Assembly (NCBI RefSeq): GCF_051014445.1
Contig: NC_135144.1
Coordinates: 8,308,001 to 8,372,000 of the forward strand
Source of the DNA: Colletes latitarsis
Lineage: Eukaryota; Arthropoda; Insecta; Hymenoptera; Colletidae
Reading direction: 5' to 3'
DNA length: 64,000 nt
Shown: positions 11,263 through 23,021 of the stretch, one piece after another
Layout: the number at the start of each line of letters is the position of its first letter
Numbering within the stretch: position 1 is the stretch's first letter
Notes under the pieces: model-generated
Told to the model about the DNA's origin: nothing
Database searches by the model: none
What the model saw: only the letters and a program-made list of their open reading frames with translations
Translations under genes and position numbers: made by a program

Positions 11263-12664
11263 TTTTTCGTAGAACATTGTGTGTCGATACTTTTAATTTT
11301 TATTTATCCAATACTTGTTTAATTTTGATTTGTACGAAGAGACTACTTTGGAGACGGTTTTGAAGACGGATAGACGTTTTGAGGTAAGGACGTGCTATCT
11401 GTAGATTGGCGTTATGCTCTCTCATCACGAAATCGTTGAAGCTATATCATCCGGAATTTGTCCCGCGTCCGTACCTTCGAGAGTTTGGACATATTAAAAT
11501 TCAGTGCGGGTCTCCTAGGTGGTTTTCCTATCTTCGACACGGCACCCTCTTTGCTCTGTACACATCTTCGGGAAATAAGGGCGTAAAGAGGAACTTGTTT
11601 GAAGCGAAAGTTTCAAATTGAAACACGCCAAAGTTACGTCAGTATCAGTGCGAAAGTAATCAAGTCAGCGCCCTCTGATTCACAGAACTCAAAGAATTTT
11701 TCACCAGGATTTCTACGGATTTTATAATTTAATATTCGGTCTGTATTTTTCTCGGACTGTAGTGTCAATTTCTTCAAAATATTAAATTTTATTTTAGAGT
11801 AATTCAATAAAGATCTAATAATTAGTTATAAGTTACAGATTTTAAAAGTCCAAGAAATAGAAGTACAAGGATTTTCAGCACGAAGTTTCAAAGAATCCTG
11901 ATTAAAGTATTATATTGACAATAAATGTTCATTTAGCTTGACGAAGTAATTTAAATTTCAAGTGGACAAATATTAGGTTGTTTATTAAGTAAACTGACCA
12001 TAGAATTTTAGTACTTAGTTTATCTAAGCCACGAGATAAAAAAAGCTTGAACATCCCTGGTCTAAATATAAATTGTATGCAAAACATGTTTTGACTGGCT
12101 GAAAATTGGTCAATCTAAATAATAGGTCAGTGATCCCATATATTTCTTCAATTTTCCGATTTTTTAATAATAACGAAAACCATTTTTTTTCAGTCAGGGT
12201 TTTGTGCCATTATGCATCGAATTTCAAAAATTAGTTTACGAAAAGTAATGCAATCTACAGCAATAAATTCTCATTACGTGGTTAACGAATTTTTTAAAAT
12301 AAATATTTAAATTGCTGTTTTCTTTCTTGCGTCCCTTAGTTGAAAAATATAGCTAAATAGATATTTCTCTTGAACATAAATATTAGCCGATACTAAATGA
12401 AATATGTTTCTAATATTTTTTGGTTCTCGAAAAATTTCATAAAAATTCGGATTGTTTGACGATAGTCAAAACTCTCGGAAGTGACGAATATTCACGCGAC
12501 GACACATATGGAGCAAGAATTCCAGTATTGGTTATAAATATTCATTCTAGATAAAAGTAATAGAAGACCTTTTATCACGTTTTATATATTTTTTAGATGA
12601 ATTACACGACGTTGTCTGGAATAGGAATTATCGGTTAAATGCAAAAAGCTTTTCAGCGTTTCCC

Positions 12665-12667
<3 letters not shown>
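11263..12667. other. unique sequence, no gene seen
   Basis: A GC-richer stretch at 11330-11690 carries a 71-codon frame (11406-11621) with no recognisable motif. The rest is AT-rich and featureless. Confidence 0.4.

Positions 12668-12698
<31 letters not shown>
12668..12698. repeat. (TA)n microsatellite
   Basis: About 15 uninterrupted TA dinucleotides, ending before GTAACGTCC. Confidence 0.95.
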
Positions 12699-12701
<3 letters not shown>

Positions 12702-13061
12702 ACGTCCTTCGTTCTATTCATTTTTGTTATTTTTTTTGCACACATTCTATATCTTCGTTATTGTCATTTTTATTTAAAGTTTCCATAGAATAAAACATTT
12801 AATTTCCAATAACTTCTGTTATCATAGATATCGTACTATAGCTGACGTTTCCTATAGTACCTTTTTTCGATAAAATTTTGCAACGTTATATAGATCGAGT
12901 TAAATGGATCTATTTTTAATAATAAATAAACGTAACTATATTTTATTTGTATAGATGTCATTGTTTTCACAATCTAAATTTTCTGTTGGACACAAAATAT
13001 CTGTGAAGCGAATTTTAATTAAGTACATACGTGCTTGACTGAAAAATTTAATTAACTATAA

Positions 13062-13117
13062 TTGGAAGCAATTAAATGAAGTTTATTAAAAATAAACTTA
13101 AATTTAATTGCTTCCAA
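13062..13117. repeat. 56-bp near-perfect palindrome
   Basis: TTGGAAGCAATTAAAT on the left is exactly matched by ATTTAATTGCTTCCAA on the right, with inner arms AAGTTTATT and AATAAACTT around a spacer of about 3 bp. It could fold into a hairpin with a stem of more than 25 bp. It lies 80 bp left of the transposon end at 13208 but is not obviously part of it. Confidence 0.88.
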
Positions 13118-13146
13118 GCAATCTCGTTATTTTTTATGTTTGCCTC

Positions 13147-13208
13147 ATTTCTAGCCATAAAATCTGCCTGATCCAATTTGTACCATGAATGATGAAACAC
13201 CCTGTATA
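13147..13208 (-). mobile_element. single end of another CAGGGTG-type element
   Basis: The + strand ends ATGATGAAACACCCTG followed by TATA at 13205-13208. Reverse-complemented this reads TATA-CAGGGTGTTTCATCAT, the same first seven bases as family A and the mariner at 43834 but a different inner sequence. No partner end was found nearby, so it is a solo or truncated terminus. Confidence 0.4.
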
Positions 13209-13593
13209 CACATTGGATAGCTTTATTCTATCGTAGTTATAATAGTACTACATTTTCGAATCTTTCAGATCAATTGACTTTTTCCCAAAGAGATTCATTC
13301 ACGGTATAAGTGGTCCAAGTAGAGTTCACAGTAAGTACTTACAGAAAGTTCCGTTTGTTTCGTCGGGCTAGATGCCAAAACGCAACAAGCGAATTTGCTC
13401 TCCGTTCTGTGGCTTGTAAAGGGGACACGTTTATGCTGATTATTTCCTGGTAACTCGCGCTTACGATCCTTAATCAAAATTTATGCAACCATAGAAGATT
13501 AAGACCATAGAAAAATGAAATAGTAAAAATAATGCAGAGTGGTTGTACATTCTCTTCCATTATCGCGATTTCATCGCGGTTTATTCCGTTTTT

Positions 13594-14734
13594 AACACCA
13601 ACAGAGGATCAAGTAGAACGTACTTTTAATTTTTGCATTATATATTTAGAAAGTTGTGTTTTAAAATTTATTTCGAAGACATATTTCTCTTTTATGTCAC
13701 GTATTTTTTCTAAAGCGTGCATTTTAAAAATTTGTACAAGTATATTTAATAATTCTACTCTAAATGTGCATACTTAGTATTTTAACTTCATTCGGAATAT
13801 TTACAAACGAGATAGATCAAGCCAGATAGAAGATAAAACGTCTATGAAAACAGAATTTTGTTTCGTGTCGATATCGTAGTTAATTATTTACGAAAAAATG
13901 GCATAGCAATTATGCAAACATGTAAATTTAAATTTAAAATCAATTAAGTAAACAATTTATAATCCACTTTTATCACACATCAGTTGTATGATCAATAGGA
14001 ATTGCTGAAACTTCTTTGGGTGCATAGAGTTCAAGCTTTCAAAATAAACATATTCATTCAAGTCGATAGCTTTATTAGTTCCAGTTTACTTTTCATTGTT
14101 GACATCTGTGCGAGGTTATTGACCGCGCGTGTAAGTAGTAAACAGTATATAGTAAATTCTTCGAAATACTACGACTTCCTAGTCACGACTGTCTCGATTC
14201 ATGTGCAAGATATATATATCTGACGTTAGACAGAGACAGAGATAGTTGAATTAAAAATATTACCCCTTTACATGAATTACGATATCTCGTAAGCGGAAAG
14301 TCAGATCGACATAAATCAAAAACCATTTTAAAGGGGAAGCTTTGCCGTTTGTAACAGTGGCTCAATTATCGAGACGACACTAGTAGTTTCAAAACTGCTT
14401 ATGTGTAAAGTTTAAATACTTTATTTAAGTCAGTAGAAACTAAATATTCTCTCCTTTCATCTTTGCTATATTTAATTTAATCCATTTTTCTACAAAACAA
14501 TATAAATCGTTCAACTAGTTATATGATCAATCGTAATATCTACGCAAGACAGACCACATATTTTTCTTAAAAACCAAACAATAAAAGTAAAACTGAATAT
14601 TGAAAAATTCATTATACGTGCACTATAAGGAAAATCCTGAAATTAAATGGTGCTAAAATAACATTCTATATCAGAAATTCTAAACGAAATTTTAAAAACC
14701 GTCATTTGATCGTTCATGGTAGGTTTAGCGTTAA
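13594..14734 (+). mobile_element. family B MITE, degenerate copy
   Basis: The right end TCATGGTAGGTTTAGCG-TTAA (14731-14734) matches the family B terminus with one change. The left end is eroded: TTAACACCAACAG at 13594 may be the old end, with an internal deletion before homology resumes at about 13616. The interior matches other copies (TATGATCAATAGGAATTGCT at about 13987). Importantly it contains one single copy, at about 14222-14440, of the segment that forms the eight-unit array in the 16293 copy. Confidence 0.72.
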
Positions 14735-15660
14735 AAAATAATACAAAATACGCAACTTGTTTTATACGAGTTTCCAAAATAGTAGAGCTTAGCAATCAAC
14801 ATAGGTTGTAAACAATTGCGTTAAATGGATTTTGTAAATTCTGGAGAAGTGCTACTGTACAGGATTGCTTCTGTATTACGAGTTCTAGCAATTAAACTTT
14901 CGAAACGTTCTAATATACTCTGTGTACGTAAAGTGCTCCGGGGGACGTACATTTTGCAAAACTAATAGTATTTAAAAGGCGGTTTGGTGATTTCATTAGC
15001 AGACCCATACGATGCGATGAAATATTCGTCACTTCCTCTACATATAGAGTTAAACATTTTAACTTACTATTCTACAATTAGAGTTCGCTTTGTACGAATA
15101 AATTCACATGGAGCGTTAAACGTGGGATCTCAAGCTCAACGTACGTTCGTAAAGGATCCGCGAGTGTAAGTAATTTCTGGAATAGTCAGGCTCAGTGCGC
15201 GAGAAACGTAGAAATGTTCCCTGAATATGCGCGGATTAGCTTTTCACGGACATATAGCGAGGCAAGAGCATCAGTAGTTGTCACCTTTAAGGCTTTTTGC
15301 TACGAGAAACTGCTTTTATTATTAGATTACTGTAACAAATTTCTCTACTAAGCAGTGATTTCTTCTTTTCGATTTCTAAGGTGGTCAAAATTATACAAAA
15401 ATGCGATAAAATAATATTATCTAATTTATTCCTGAAAAATTACAGTAGCTGATATTTTTTCTTTCGATAGCAAATGCATGTGGAATATATTTCATAGAAC
15501 AAATTCATTAATTTCAAATTTTCGAAGTATCAACGCATAAAAGAATTCAAAAAATTAACGCGCCTTTTGTGTTAGCAGTGTTAGTAATTGACAGTGATAG
15601 AATCAGTCCCCAAACTGTGTATTGTCTTTTCCGAAAGATATGGATTACTAGTGTAACTTC
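14735..15660. other. unique sequence, no gene seen
   Basis: Contains a GC-richer stretch at about 14930-15300. A 61-codon frame at 14984 has no recognisable motif and starts with GTG. Confidence 0.35.
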
Positions 15661-15730
15661 TACATTCGCCAACAGAGGGATACGCTCAACCTGTACCTCT
15701 CTCACAAATACTCGATCGACCACCTATTCC
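15661..15730 (+). repeat. module M, copy 1
   Basis: Contains CGCCAACAGAGGGATACGCT and CCTCTCTCACAAATACTCGA. It matches the inner TIR of the Tc1-like relic at 55901 and 56991 and two shorter copies at 24914 and 62711. Here it lies just upstream of a transposase-like frame, consistent with being part of a terminal repeat. Confidence 0.65.
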
Positions 15731-15821
15731 TATGGTGTCATCCCTCGCTAATGTTGGCCCTTTTCTTCCTCGCTATTGTCGTGAAAAAATCGTGAAAAAC
15801 AAAATTTAAAAATAAGGAGAA

Positions 15822-16040
15822 ATGCATAAGGATCAGATATTGACTTTACTAAAAAAATGTGAAGAAATTAAAACTGCAATACAAAAGAATAAATCGATGG
15901 TCGCTGGTGAATCTGTTAAAAGGCGTAACGTTATTAACAAATCAACCTTTCCTAGTTTTATATTGAGCTACCCTATGAAAATCATGCAATTTGTAAAAAA
16001 GTTACGTACGTATTGTACATTGATTTCTCAACGATTTTAA
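15822..16040 (+). pseudogene. relic of a transposase N-terminus, helix-turn-helix-like
   Basis: An ATG-started 72-codon frame. The segment ILTLLKKCEEIKTAIQKNKS followed by a Lys/Arg-rich stretch and INKSTFPSF has the layout of the CENP-B/psq-type helix-turn-helix at the start of pogo/Tigger transposases (LTLxxKxxIIK...NKSTxxxI). After about residue 50 the resemblance stops, and no DDE domain follows before the family A insertion at 16178. It lies 90 bp downstream of module M. A different HTH transposase is possible; family assignment rests on pattern memory only. Confidence 0.35.
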
Positions 16041-16292
16041 TGTCTTCAGAATAAACAAGAACATTTTTCTCTATTTAACTCACTCTGAGTGTTTCTTTTT
16101 ATCGCTTGCAAGATGATCAAGCCTAACAGAGATAACAATCGACAATTCGATTGTACCTTTTGCAATAGCGAACTGTATATACAGGGTATTTAGCCACCTC
16201 TGGGAAAGAATTTTAGTAGGAGATTCTAGAGGCCAAAATAAGACGAAAATCAAGAATATCAATCTCTTGATTGAGGCTTCGTTAAAAAGTTA

Positions 16293-19162
16293 TTAACACT
16301 AAACCTACCGGCACTTCATGTATACCCATTTCCATCCTGACCGGTCAAATGGCCAGAGTTCCTTTTTCACTTTTACGAGGCAACGTACTTCTAATTTCTG
16401 CAATATATGTATAAAAAGTTGTGTTTTGATGTTTATTCTTAAGATATCCTTTTTTTTATGTTAAAAGGTATTTTAATTTTCATCGGATAGAAGATAAAAC
16501 ACTCTTGCAAACGAAATTTGTTCCAAGTCAATCCGTAGTTAGTTCTAGAGAGAATAACTATTTAAGAAAATGTGCTGGTTAATAATTACGCAGACATCCT
16601 GTATTTAAATTCATTTTCAATTAAATAAACAATTTATGATCTAGTTTTATCGTACACTAGTCGTACCATCAGTAGGAATTACTGAAACTTCTCTGGGTAT
16701 GTAGAGTCAAAGTAAATGTTAAAATAAACATAAAATACAACATATATTATAATAGTTGATATGGTCATCGGATAGGGGATGAAATGCCCTTTAAAATGAG
16801 CGTTTGTACGAGTCGATAGCTTTATTAGTTCCGGAGATATAGCGATTTTAGTTTCAAGTCGATGCGGTGGCTAGTTCCGGAGATAGGGTTTGTTTACGTT
16901 TCGTAGTTGCGCTCGCGAGTTCATTCATCTCGCGCGCGAGTCAAAAGTAAACAGTGCGTAGTAAATTCTTGGAAATACTACGCCGTAACTGGGTCACGAG
17001 AGTCACGTACGCGGGCTAGGTCAGCACCACGCACGTAAGACAAAAAGATCCGACTCCGCTAGACGAAGATAGAGATAGTCGAATTAGAAAAATTACCATT
17101 TACATAAATTACGATATCTCCGAAACGGAAAGTCGGATCGACAAAAACCAAAAACCATTTTAAAGAGAAGGCTTTGCCGCTCCTAACAATGCCTCAATAA
17201 TTAATAAAACACTAATAATTTCGGAACTACACGTGTCTAAACTTTTACTATTTTTAATACGCGTAATAGCCTTTTCTGAGACGGGAAGCGCGCGACAGCG
17301 GAATTTAAAAAATTACCTTTTACATAAATTACGATATCTCCGAAACGGAAAGTCGGATCGTCAAAAACCGAAAACCATTTTAAAGAGGAGGCTTTGCCGC
17401 TCCTAACAATGCCTCAATAATTAATAAAACACTAATAATTTCGGAACTGCACGTGTCTAAACTTTTACTATTTTTAATTCGCGTTAATGCCGTTTCTGAG
17501 ACGGGAAGCGCGAGACAGCGGAATTTAAAAAATTACCTTTTACATAAATTACGATATCTCCGAAACGGAAAGTCGGATCGTCAAAAACCAAAAACCATTT
17601 TAAAGAGGAGGCTTTGCCGCTCCTAACAATGTCTCAATAATTAATAAAACACTAATAATTTCGGAACTACACGTGTCTAAACTTTTACTATTTTTAATAC
17701 GCGTAATAGCCTTTTCTGAGACGGGAAGCGCGCGACAGCGGAATTTAAAAAATTACCTTTTACATAAATTACGATATCTCCGAAACGGAAAGTCGGATCG
17801 TCAAAAACCGAAAACCATTTTAAAGAGGAGGCTTTGCCGCTCCTAACAATGCCTCAATAATTAATAAAACACTAATAATTTCGGAACTGCACGTGTCTAA
17901 ACTTTTACTATTTTTAATTCGCGTTAATGCCGTTTCTGAGACGGGAAGCGCGAGACAGCGGAATTTAAAAAATTACCTTTTACATAAATTACGATATCTC
18001 CGAAACGGAAAGTCGGATCGTCAAAAACCAAAAACCATTTTAAAGAGGAGGCTTTGCCGCTCCTAACAATGTCTCAATAATTAATAAAACACTAATAATT
18101 TCGGAACTACACGTGTCTAAACTTTTACTATTTTTAATACGCGTAATAGCCTTTTCTGAGACGGGAAGCGCGCGACAGCGGAATTTAAAAAATTACCTTT
18201 TACATAAATTACGATATCTCCGAAACGGAAAGTCGGATCGTCAAAAACCGAAAACCATTTTAAAGAGGAGGCTTTGCCGCTCCTAACAATGCCTCAATAA
18301 TTAATAAAACACTAATAATTTCGGAACTGCACGTGTCTAAACTTTTACTATTTTTAATTCGCGTTAATGCCGTTTCTGAGACGGGAAGCGCGAGACAGCG
18401 GAATTTAAAAAATTACCTTTTACATAAATTACGATATCTCCGAAACGGAAAGTCGGATCGTCAAAAACCAAAAACCATTTTAAAGAGGAGGCTTTGCCGC
18501 TCCTAACAATGTCTCAATAATTAATAAAACACTAATAATTTCGGAACTACACGTGTCCAAACTTTTACTATTTTTAATACGCGTTAATGCCGTTTCTGAG
18601 ACGGGAAGCGCGAGACAGCGGAATTTAAAAAATTACCTTTCACATAAATTACGATATCTCCGAAACGGAAAGTCGAATCGACAGAAACCAAAAGCCATTT
18701 TAAAGGGAAAGCTTTACCGCTTCTAACAATAGCACAGTTATTGATAAAACACTAGTAGCTTCGAAACTGCACGCGTCTAAAGTTTAACTATTTTTAATAC
18801 GCGTTGTTAGACTGTTCTAAGACAATAAATACTGTAGATTCTTTCCTATTGTCTTTGCTATATATATATTTCCTATTAACATCGGAAGCTAACCAGAATT
18901 TGGTACCAAATGTCCAGTTTTTTACAAAAAAATATAAATTGTTCAACCGGTCAGATGACCGGTCGTGATAGCCAAGACGGACTACATATTTTTCTCAGAA
19001 AACAAACAATAAGAATAAAAGTGAATATTGTAAAATTTATTGTACGTATACTATAAGAAATGTCGTAAAGATAAATGGCGTTAAAATAACATTGTGTGTT
19101 AGAAATTCTAAACGAAATTTAAAAAACCGTCATTTGACCGTTCGCGGTAGGTTTAGTGTTAA
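16293..19162 (+). mobile_element. family B element enlarged by an internal satellite
   Basis: TTAA at 16293-16296 and at 19159-19162 flank perfect 14-bp inverted termini (CACTAAACCTACCG and its complement). At 2870 bp it is three to four times the size of the other family B copies, because it carries eight 220-bp tandem units (17061-18820). Outside the array the interior matches the family (TTAGTTCCGGAGATAT, AATTTTACGAGG-like left part, right part with AACAATAAGAATAAAAGTGA). No transposase frame is present. Confidence 0.9.
17061..18820. repeat. 220-bp tandem array inside a transposon, eight units
   Basis: ACGGGAAGCGCG recurs at 17281, 17501, 17721, 17941, 18161, 18381 and 18601, exactly 220 bp apart, preceded by one diverged unit from 17061. 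Two unit types alternate: CGCGCGACAG with AACTGCACG and TTCGCGTTAATGCC, and CGCGAGACAG with AACTACACG and ATACGCGTAATAGCC, giving a 440-bp dimeric higher-order repeat. First and last units are the most diverged, the middle ones nearly identical, the usual sign of unequal exchange or replication slippage. The unit occurs once in the related element at 13594-14734, so the array is an amplification of transposon sequence. Confidence 0.96.
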
Positions 19163-19669
19163 AACATTAAATTAAACAATGTCAAATCATATTAAAAAAA
19201 TTATATTTAGTTACTCCGAATTTCTATGCACTTTCGAGAAAAAAATTCAAGATGCTGGAATTTGTCGACAAAATTAAAAAATTTTAAATCGTTCTGAAAA
19301 AATTATTTTTGGTTCGAGGAGTCAATTACACGAAATCCTACTCAGTTTCGAGAGAAAAATTCCTTACCGAAAATCTAATTCGTGGCCTGAAATGGATCCC
19401 CGAAATTTCACGCGTATGTTTAAAAAACCATAACTTTTAGACGGATTGAAGGATTCTAATGTTTCAAAATGCGAACGACGCGTATTAATGGGTCTCTAAG
19501 TTGTCCAGAAAAATAGGTTGAAAAAATACATTGGATGTGAGGTTTATTCGTATACCTCGTCTGTGTTGATAACTTTTTAACGGAGCCTCAATCAAGAAAT
19601 TGGTATTCTTGATTTTCTCTAGAATCTCCCATTAAAATTTTTCTCAGGAGTGGCCCAACACCCTGTATA

Positions 19670-20461
19670 GTCTTCGTCTGACCATCGAATGCTCCTTGGG
19701 TGATCATGTAGCAAAAATTGTTAATAATTTCGTAACGTTCACTTACAAAATCGGATCAGGTCCATCCAGTAATCAGAGCGCTAAGTGCATACAGTTCATT
19801 CAGTAACCGGGTGATTATAAATTCATTTGATCCTAACTCATTCGAGCGTTAACAATTGTGCTCGTTTAATAACGGAATTAACAAAAGCCAAATCAACGGG
19901 AAATGGAATTAATTACGATCGCAATCTGCCGAGCGAAATATCGTTCGACGATGTTCGATATCGGACGTGGCGATCCTAAAACGACGATTTGCTTGTCGCA
20001 AACCGTACGTCTAGACGGAAAACTATCGTGTGATATGATGCTGGTCCGTAAAAGGGCCGCGGTAACTTTCGCAGAAAGACAATAATCCGAAGGAGACAAA
20101 ATGTGCCGGAATACTCCATTTTTCCACGATGAACGCAATTTTCCAGGCCTTTGCTCTAACAGTCGTAACCCTGGCGGAGCAGAGCAATCGTTAAGAATCC
20201 TCGTAAGAGGGTCGTCGTCCGACCTCTGGAGCTTCAACCTCGGTTAAGCAAGCCACGAACAAGGGCCACGGTCTGGATTATTGTCTTGTTATTTTTCTAA
20301 TAACTCCACAACTTGTAACGAATTATCTCTGAATTAACTCTTATCTTATTATTAGACTGCGGAACTCCATACAAATTCATACTTTTATTAATAAAATTAA
20401 TGAAATTGGAAGTTTATCGAGGGTTGTCTCAATCCTTAAATATAATAATTTATATCTCACT
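19670..20461. other. unique sequence with GC-richer patch
   Basis: About 19860-20260 is GC-richer, with overlapping frames on both strands (114 codons minus, 60 codons plus). Neither shows a recognisable domain. It may be a conserved noncoding element or an unrecognised exon. Confidence 0.35.
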
Positions 20462-21195
20462 TTAAGGGGGTCTTCTACTGTAAACCGCCAAAAAATTCGA
20501 TTCTTTTTTTGCAATTTCTTAAAGGATATATGCTTAGAAATATGTGTGCAAAAGCATATCATTGAATTCCTAAAATTAACGAAGGTATACGTATTTCTTG
20601 GTCGAGTTATACCAGTTTGAACGATTCTTCTGTTTAGATGTATTTTTCTGAAAACTATCTTTCCTGAATTGGCTTCCATGATATCTCAAGATCTATACGA
20701 CCGATTTCGTTCAAATTTTGTCGTGTACCTTTAGTACATGTGTTGATATAGCCCGTATTATAGTGAAGCCAAAATCATTAGTCTTTCTATTTGTTTTTTA
20801 GCCTGTCAAAGTTAAAAACAAGAAAAAATCGATATTTCAACTTCAAAATGCTGCCATTTTTTTAATTATCAATTTTTTTCTGTCCTTTTAGTAGGGGCTA
20901 TAGGAAAATGTATCCTAATTAAAAATCTTTTCCATTTTCTTTATTTAGATAAACAGAAAGGCTGGAATCATGGAAGCCATTAGAACACTTTTTCGGTACG
21001 AAATGGCGATTGCGTACGAGGCTCTGTACTGCCACTAATTTTGACTATTTCTCGTTGTAAACATTTTTGAATATTACTGAAAGAGTAATAAATATATATA
21101 TGTGAAACACAGATGCAAGAAGTTTCATAGTTTCTTTATAAAAACATGCCAAAGAGATCATAAAAAACGCGTTTTACAGTAGAAGACTCCCTTAA
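20462..21195 (+). mobile_element. family C MITE (TTAA-GGGGGTCTTC)
   Basis: TTAA at 20462-20465 and 21192-21195. Termini GGGGGTCTTCTACTGTAAA and, on the other end, GGGAGTCTTCTACTGTAAA form a 19-bp inverted repeat with one mismatch. The TTAA duplication and G-rich ends fit a piggyBac-like nonautonomous element. The 100-codon frame on the minus strand (20377-20679) overlaps its end and is not a gene. A related element lies at 34883. Confidence 0.85.
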
Positions 21196-23021
21196 GGGAG
21201 GAAACTACTGTGACGACGGAAAATAAAAGCAATTTTCAAGAATTTTTTAGGAGTAACTTTGAAACTTTTTCTAATAAATGTTTAATGTTTTCGAAAGTAC
21301 ATTTCTTGAACTACTTCTTGTAAAAATTTCGTATAAAAGTTTTAATTATTATAGCCATAATAGGAAGCAGCGTGAGAGGCCTCCAAAAATTTGTTAGAAA
21401 CGGGCGGACGTGTAATTTTTCACTGCAATTTATTTAAATCGACAAAATGTTCCTGTAATTTTAAATTTCTGTTTCCTTTGAAATTATTTCGTTGAAGTTG
21501 ACACTTTACTAATGTAGTCATTTTTTTGGTTTATGGAAGCTACAGATGTTGGATCAGACAAAATTGAATGTTTTGTAGTTTAAAACAGTATGCTTATAAG
21601 AGAAGCTATGGAACTCGAAAATTAACAGAATCATTTTTCATTATTGCTATGGGGTAGTCACTTTTCTTTTTCAAAAAATGGTGAGAGATATCGAAAAAAG
21701 TTTAAACAAAAGTTGTATGTCTTTTGTATACGAACAAAACTACGTAGAAAATATTATAGAAAAATTATATGCTTTTCAAGTTACCCCCACCACCATTTCC
21801 TATACTTCAGTTTTTATGCTGTGTGAGTTTATACAAAATTACCTTTTTTGATACACATGATCAAATTCTGTTCCATTTTGTTTATTCAACTGTAAAGATT
21901 AGCACTTGGAAATGATTATTTGTATGCAATTGTGTAGATAAAAAAAACACTTTCACTCTCTCAAACGGTATTATGACACCAACAAATAATGGTCCACTAG
22001 ATGCATACACTATTATTGTATACAAGAAGAAATTAAATATGAAATCCGTATTATTAAATAAATTAAATAGTTAAAATAATGTCTCACAATTAGTAAAAGA
22101 AGATGCAAACAAACCAAATTGAGAAAAGTAAAAATAATTGATATTCTTCGTCGTTATTATCCAAAGAAGGATGTTTTCGTCTAAATGATGTTAAAGTAAG
22201 AGTTGTATGTTTATATTTATCGTCTATAAGAGCTGTGTAAATATTATAATAAGGTTTAACATCCAGCGAAATGGAAAGAAAATTAAACTCGTTTTAGTTA
22301 CACTGATACTTTCAATAACAGTTTCTATAATGTTCCTTCTCGGTTCAGGTAAATACTTCAGACCATCTATTTACATCGTACGTTACATATTCAAGAAGAG
22401 ATGTTCAGACAACAATCTGAATAATTGTCTAAGGGAGAAGGGTGAAAGACGTTCGTTGGAAATACGTAAAGGTGATTGAAGTAAGATTAAAATGACCGTG
22501 GTCTGTCTTCTAAAGAACTCCTCGCGACGGTGTTATCGATCTTAATTCAGTTTGGTCCTCTTTCATACTTAAGAAAAAGAAAAGTGTTCTTTCACCAAGT
22601 ATTTCCTTAGTAGCTTCGGCTTTTTAAATTATCTCTACAGCTTAGAGCTATAAGCAGCCAGGAAGCCGGCTATAAGCCAGGAAAATCACAGTCTGAGAGA
22701 AATTTTTCAATAATGTTCAATTTTTCAAACATGTGACTTGTTCTTTAAGACGAGGAAGAAGCTTCTTGACTTACGAGATAACAACGAGTCGAATGTTGAT
22801 TTTAACATCTGCCTTTTAAACTTTGTTACGATACTCTTGTGAAGGTAGTAATTTCTAAAAAAAACTCTCGATCCTCGCTACACAATAGGTTGACAATTAT
22901 TTTCTTTGTGGTAAATTGGAAAATTGGAAACGAATTGTGCACTCTTATTCTGGGTTTCTTAATTCTTTCGTTGAAGCAGTTTGTGGCGCTGCTTCGCTGC
23001 GGTGTGGGAACTCGTGAGAAT
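21196..23021. other. unique AT-rich sequence, no gene seen
   Basis: Includes a small direct duplication near 22650-22685 (two GCTATAAGC...CCAGGAA blocks). A 90-codon frame at 22207-22479 starts with a non-ATG codon and has one hydrophobic stretch, but no supporting homology. Confidence 0.35.

Larger units (their letters stand above)
16178..19669 (+). mobile_element. family A element, split by a family B insertion
   Basis: The left end TATA-CAGGGTATTTAGCCACC begins at 16178, and the right end CACCCTG-TATA closes at 19669. The left TIR with its GAGGCTTCGTTAAAAAGTTA tail breaks exactly at a TTAA (16293) and the element resumes after 19162 with family A interior (AATCGTTCTGAAAAAATTAT). Without the insert it would be about 0.6 kb. 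Family A elements here have long TIRs of roughly 110 bp, TATA at both borders and no transposase. The intact host element on either side proves the order of events: A first, B second. Confidence 0.88.

Noticed and set aside
16080..16262. Minus-strand frame with FLIFVLFWPLES, also seen at 58472 on the plus strand
   Set aside because: It is a translation of the family A terminal inverted repeat, repeated wherever the TIR occurs.
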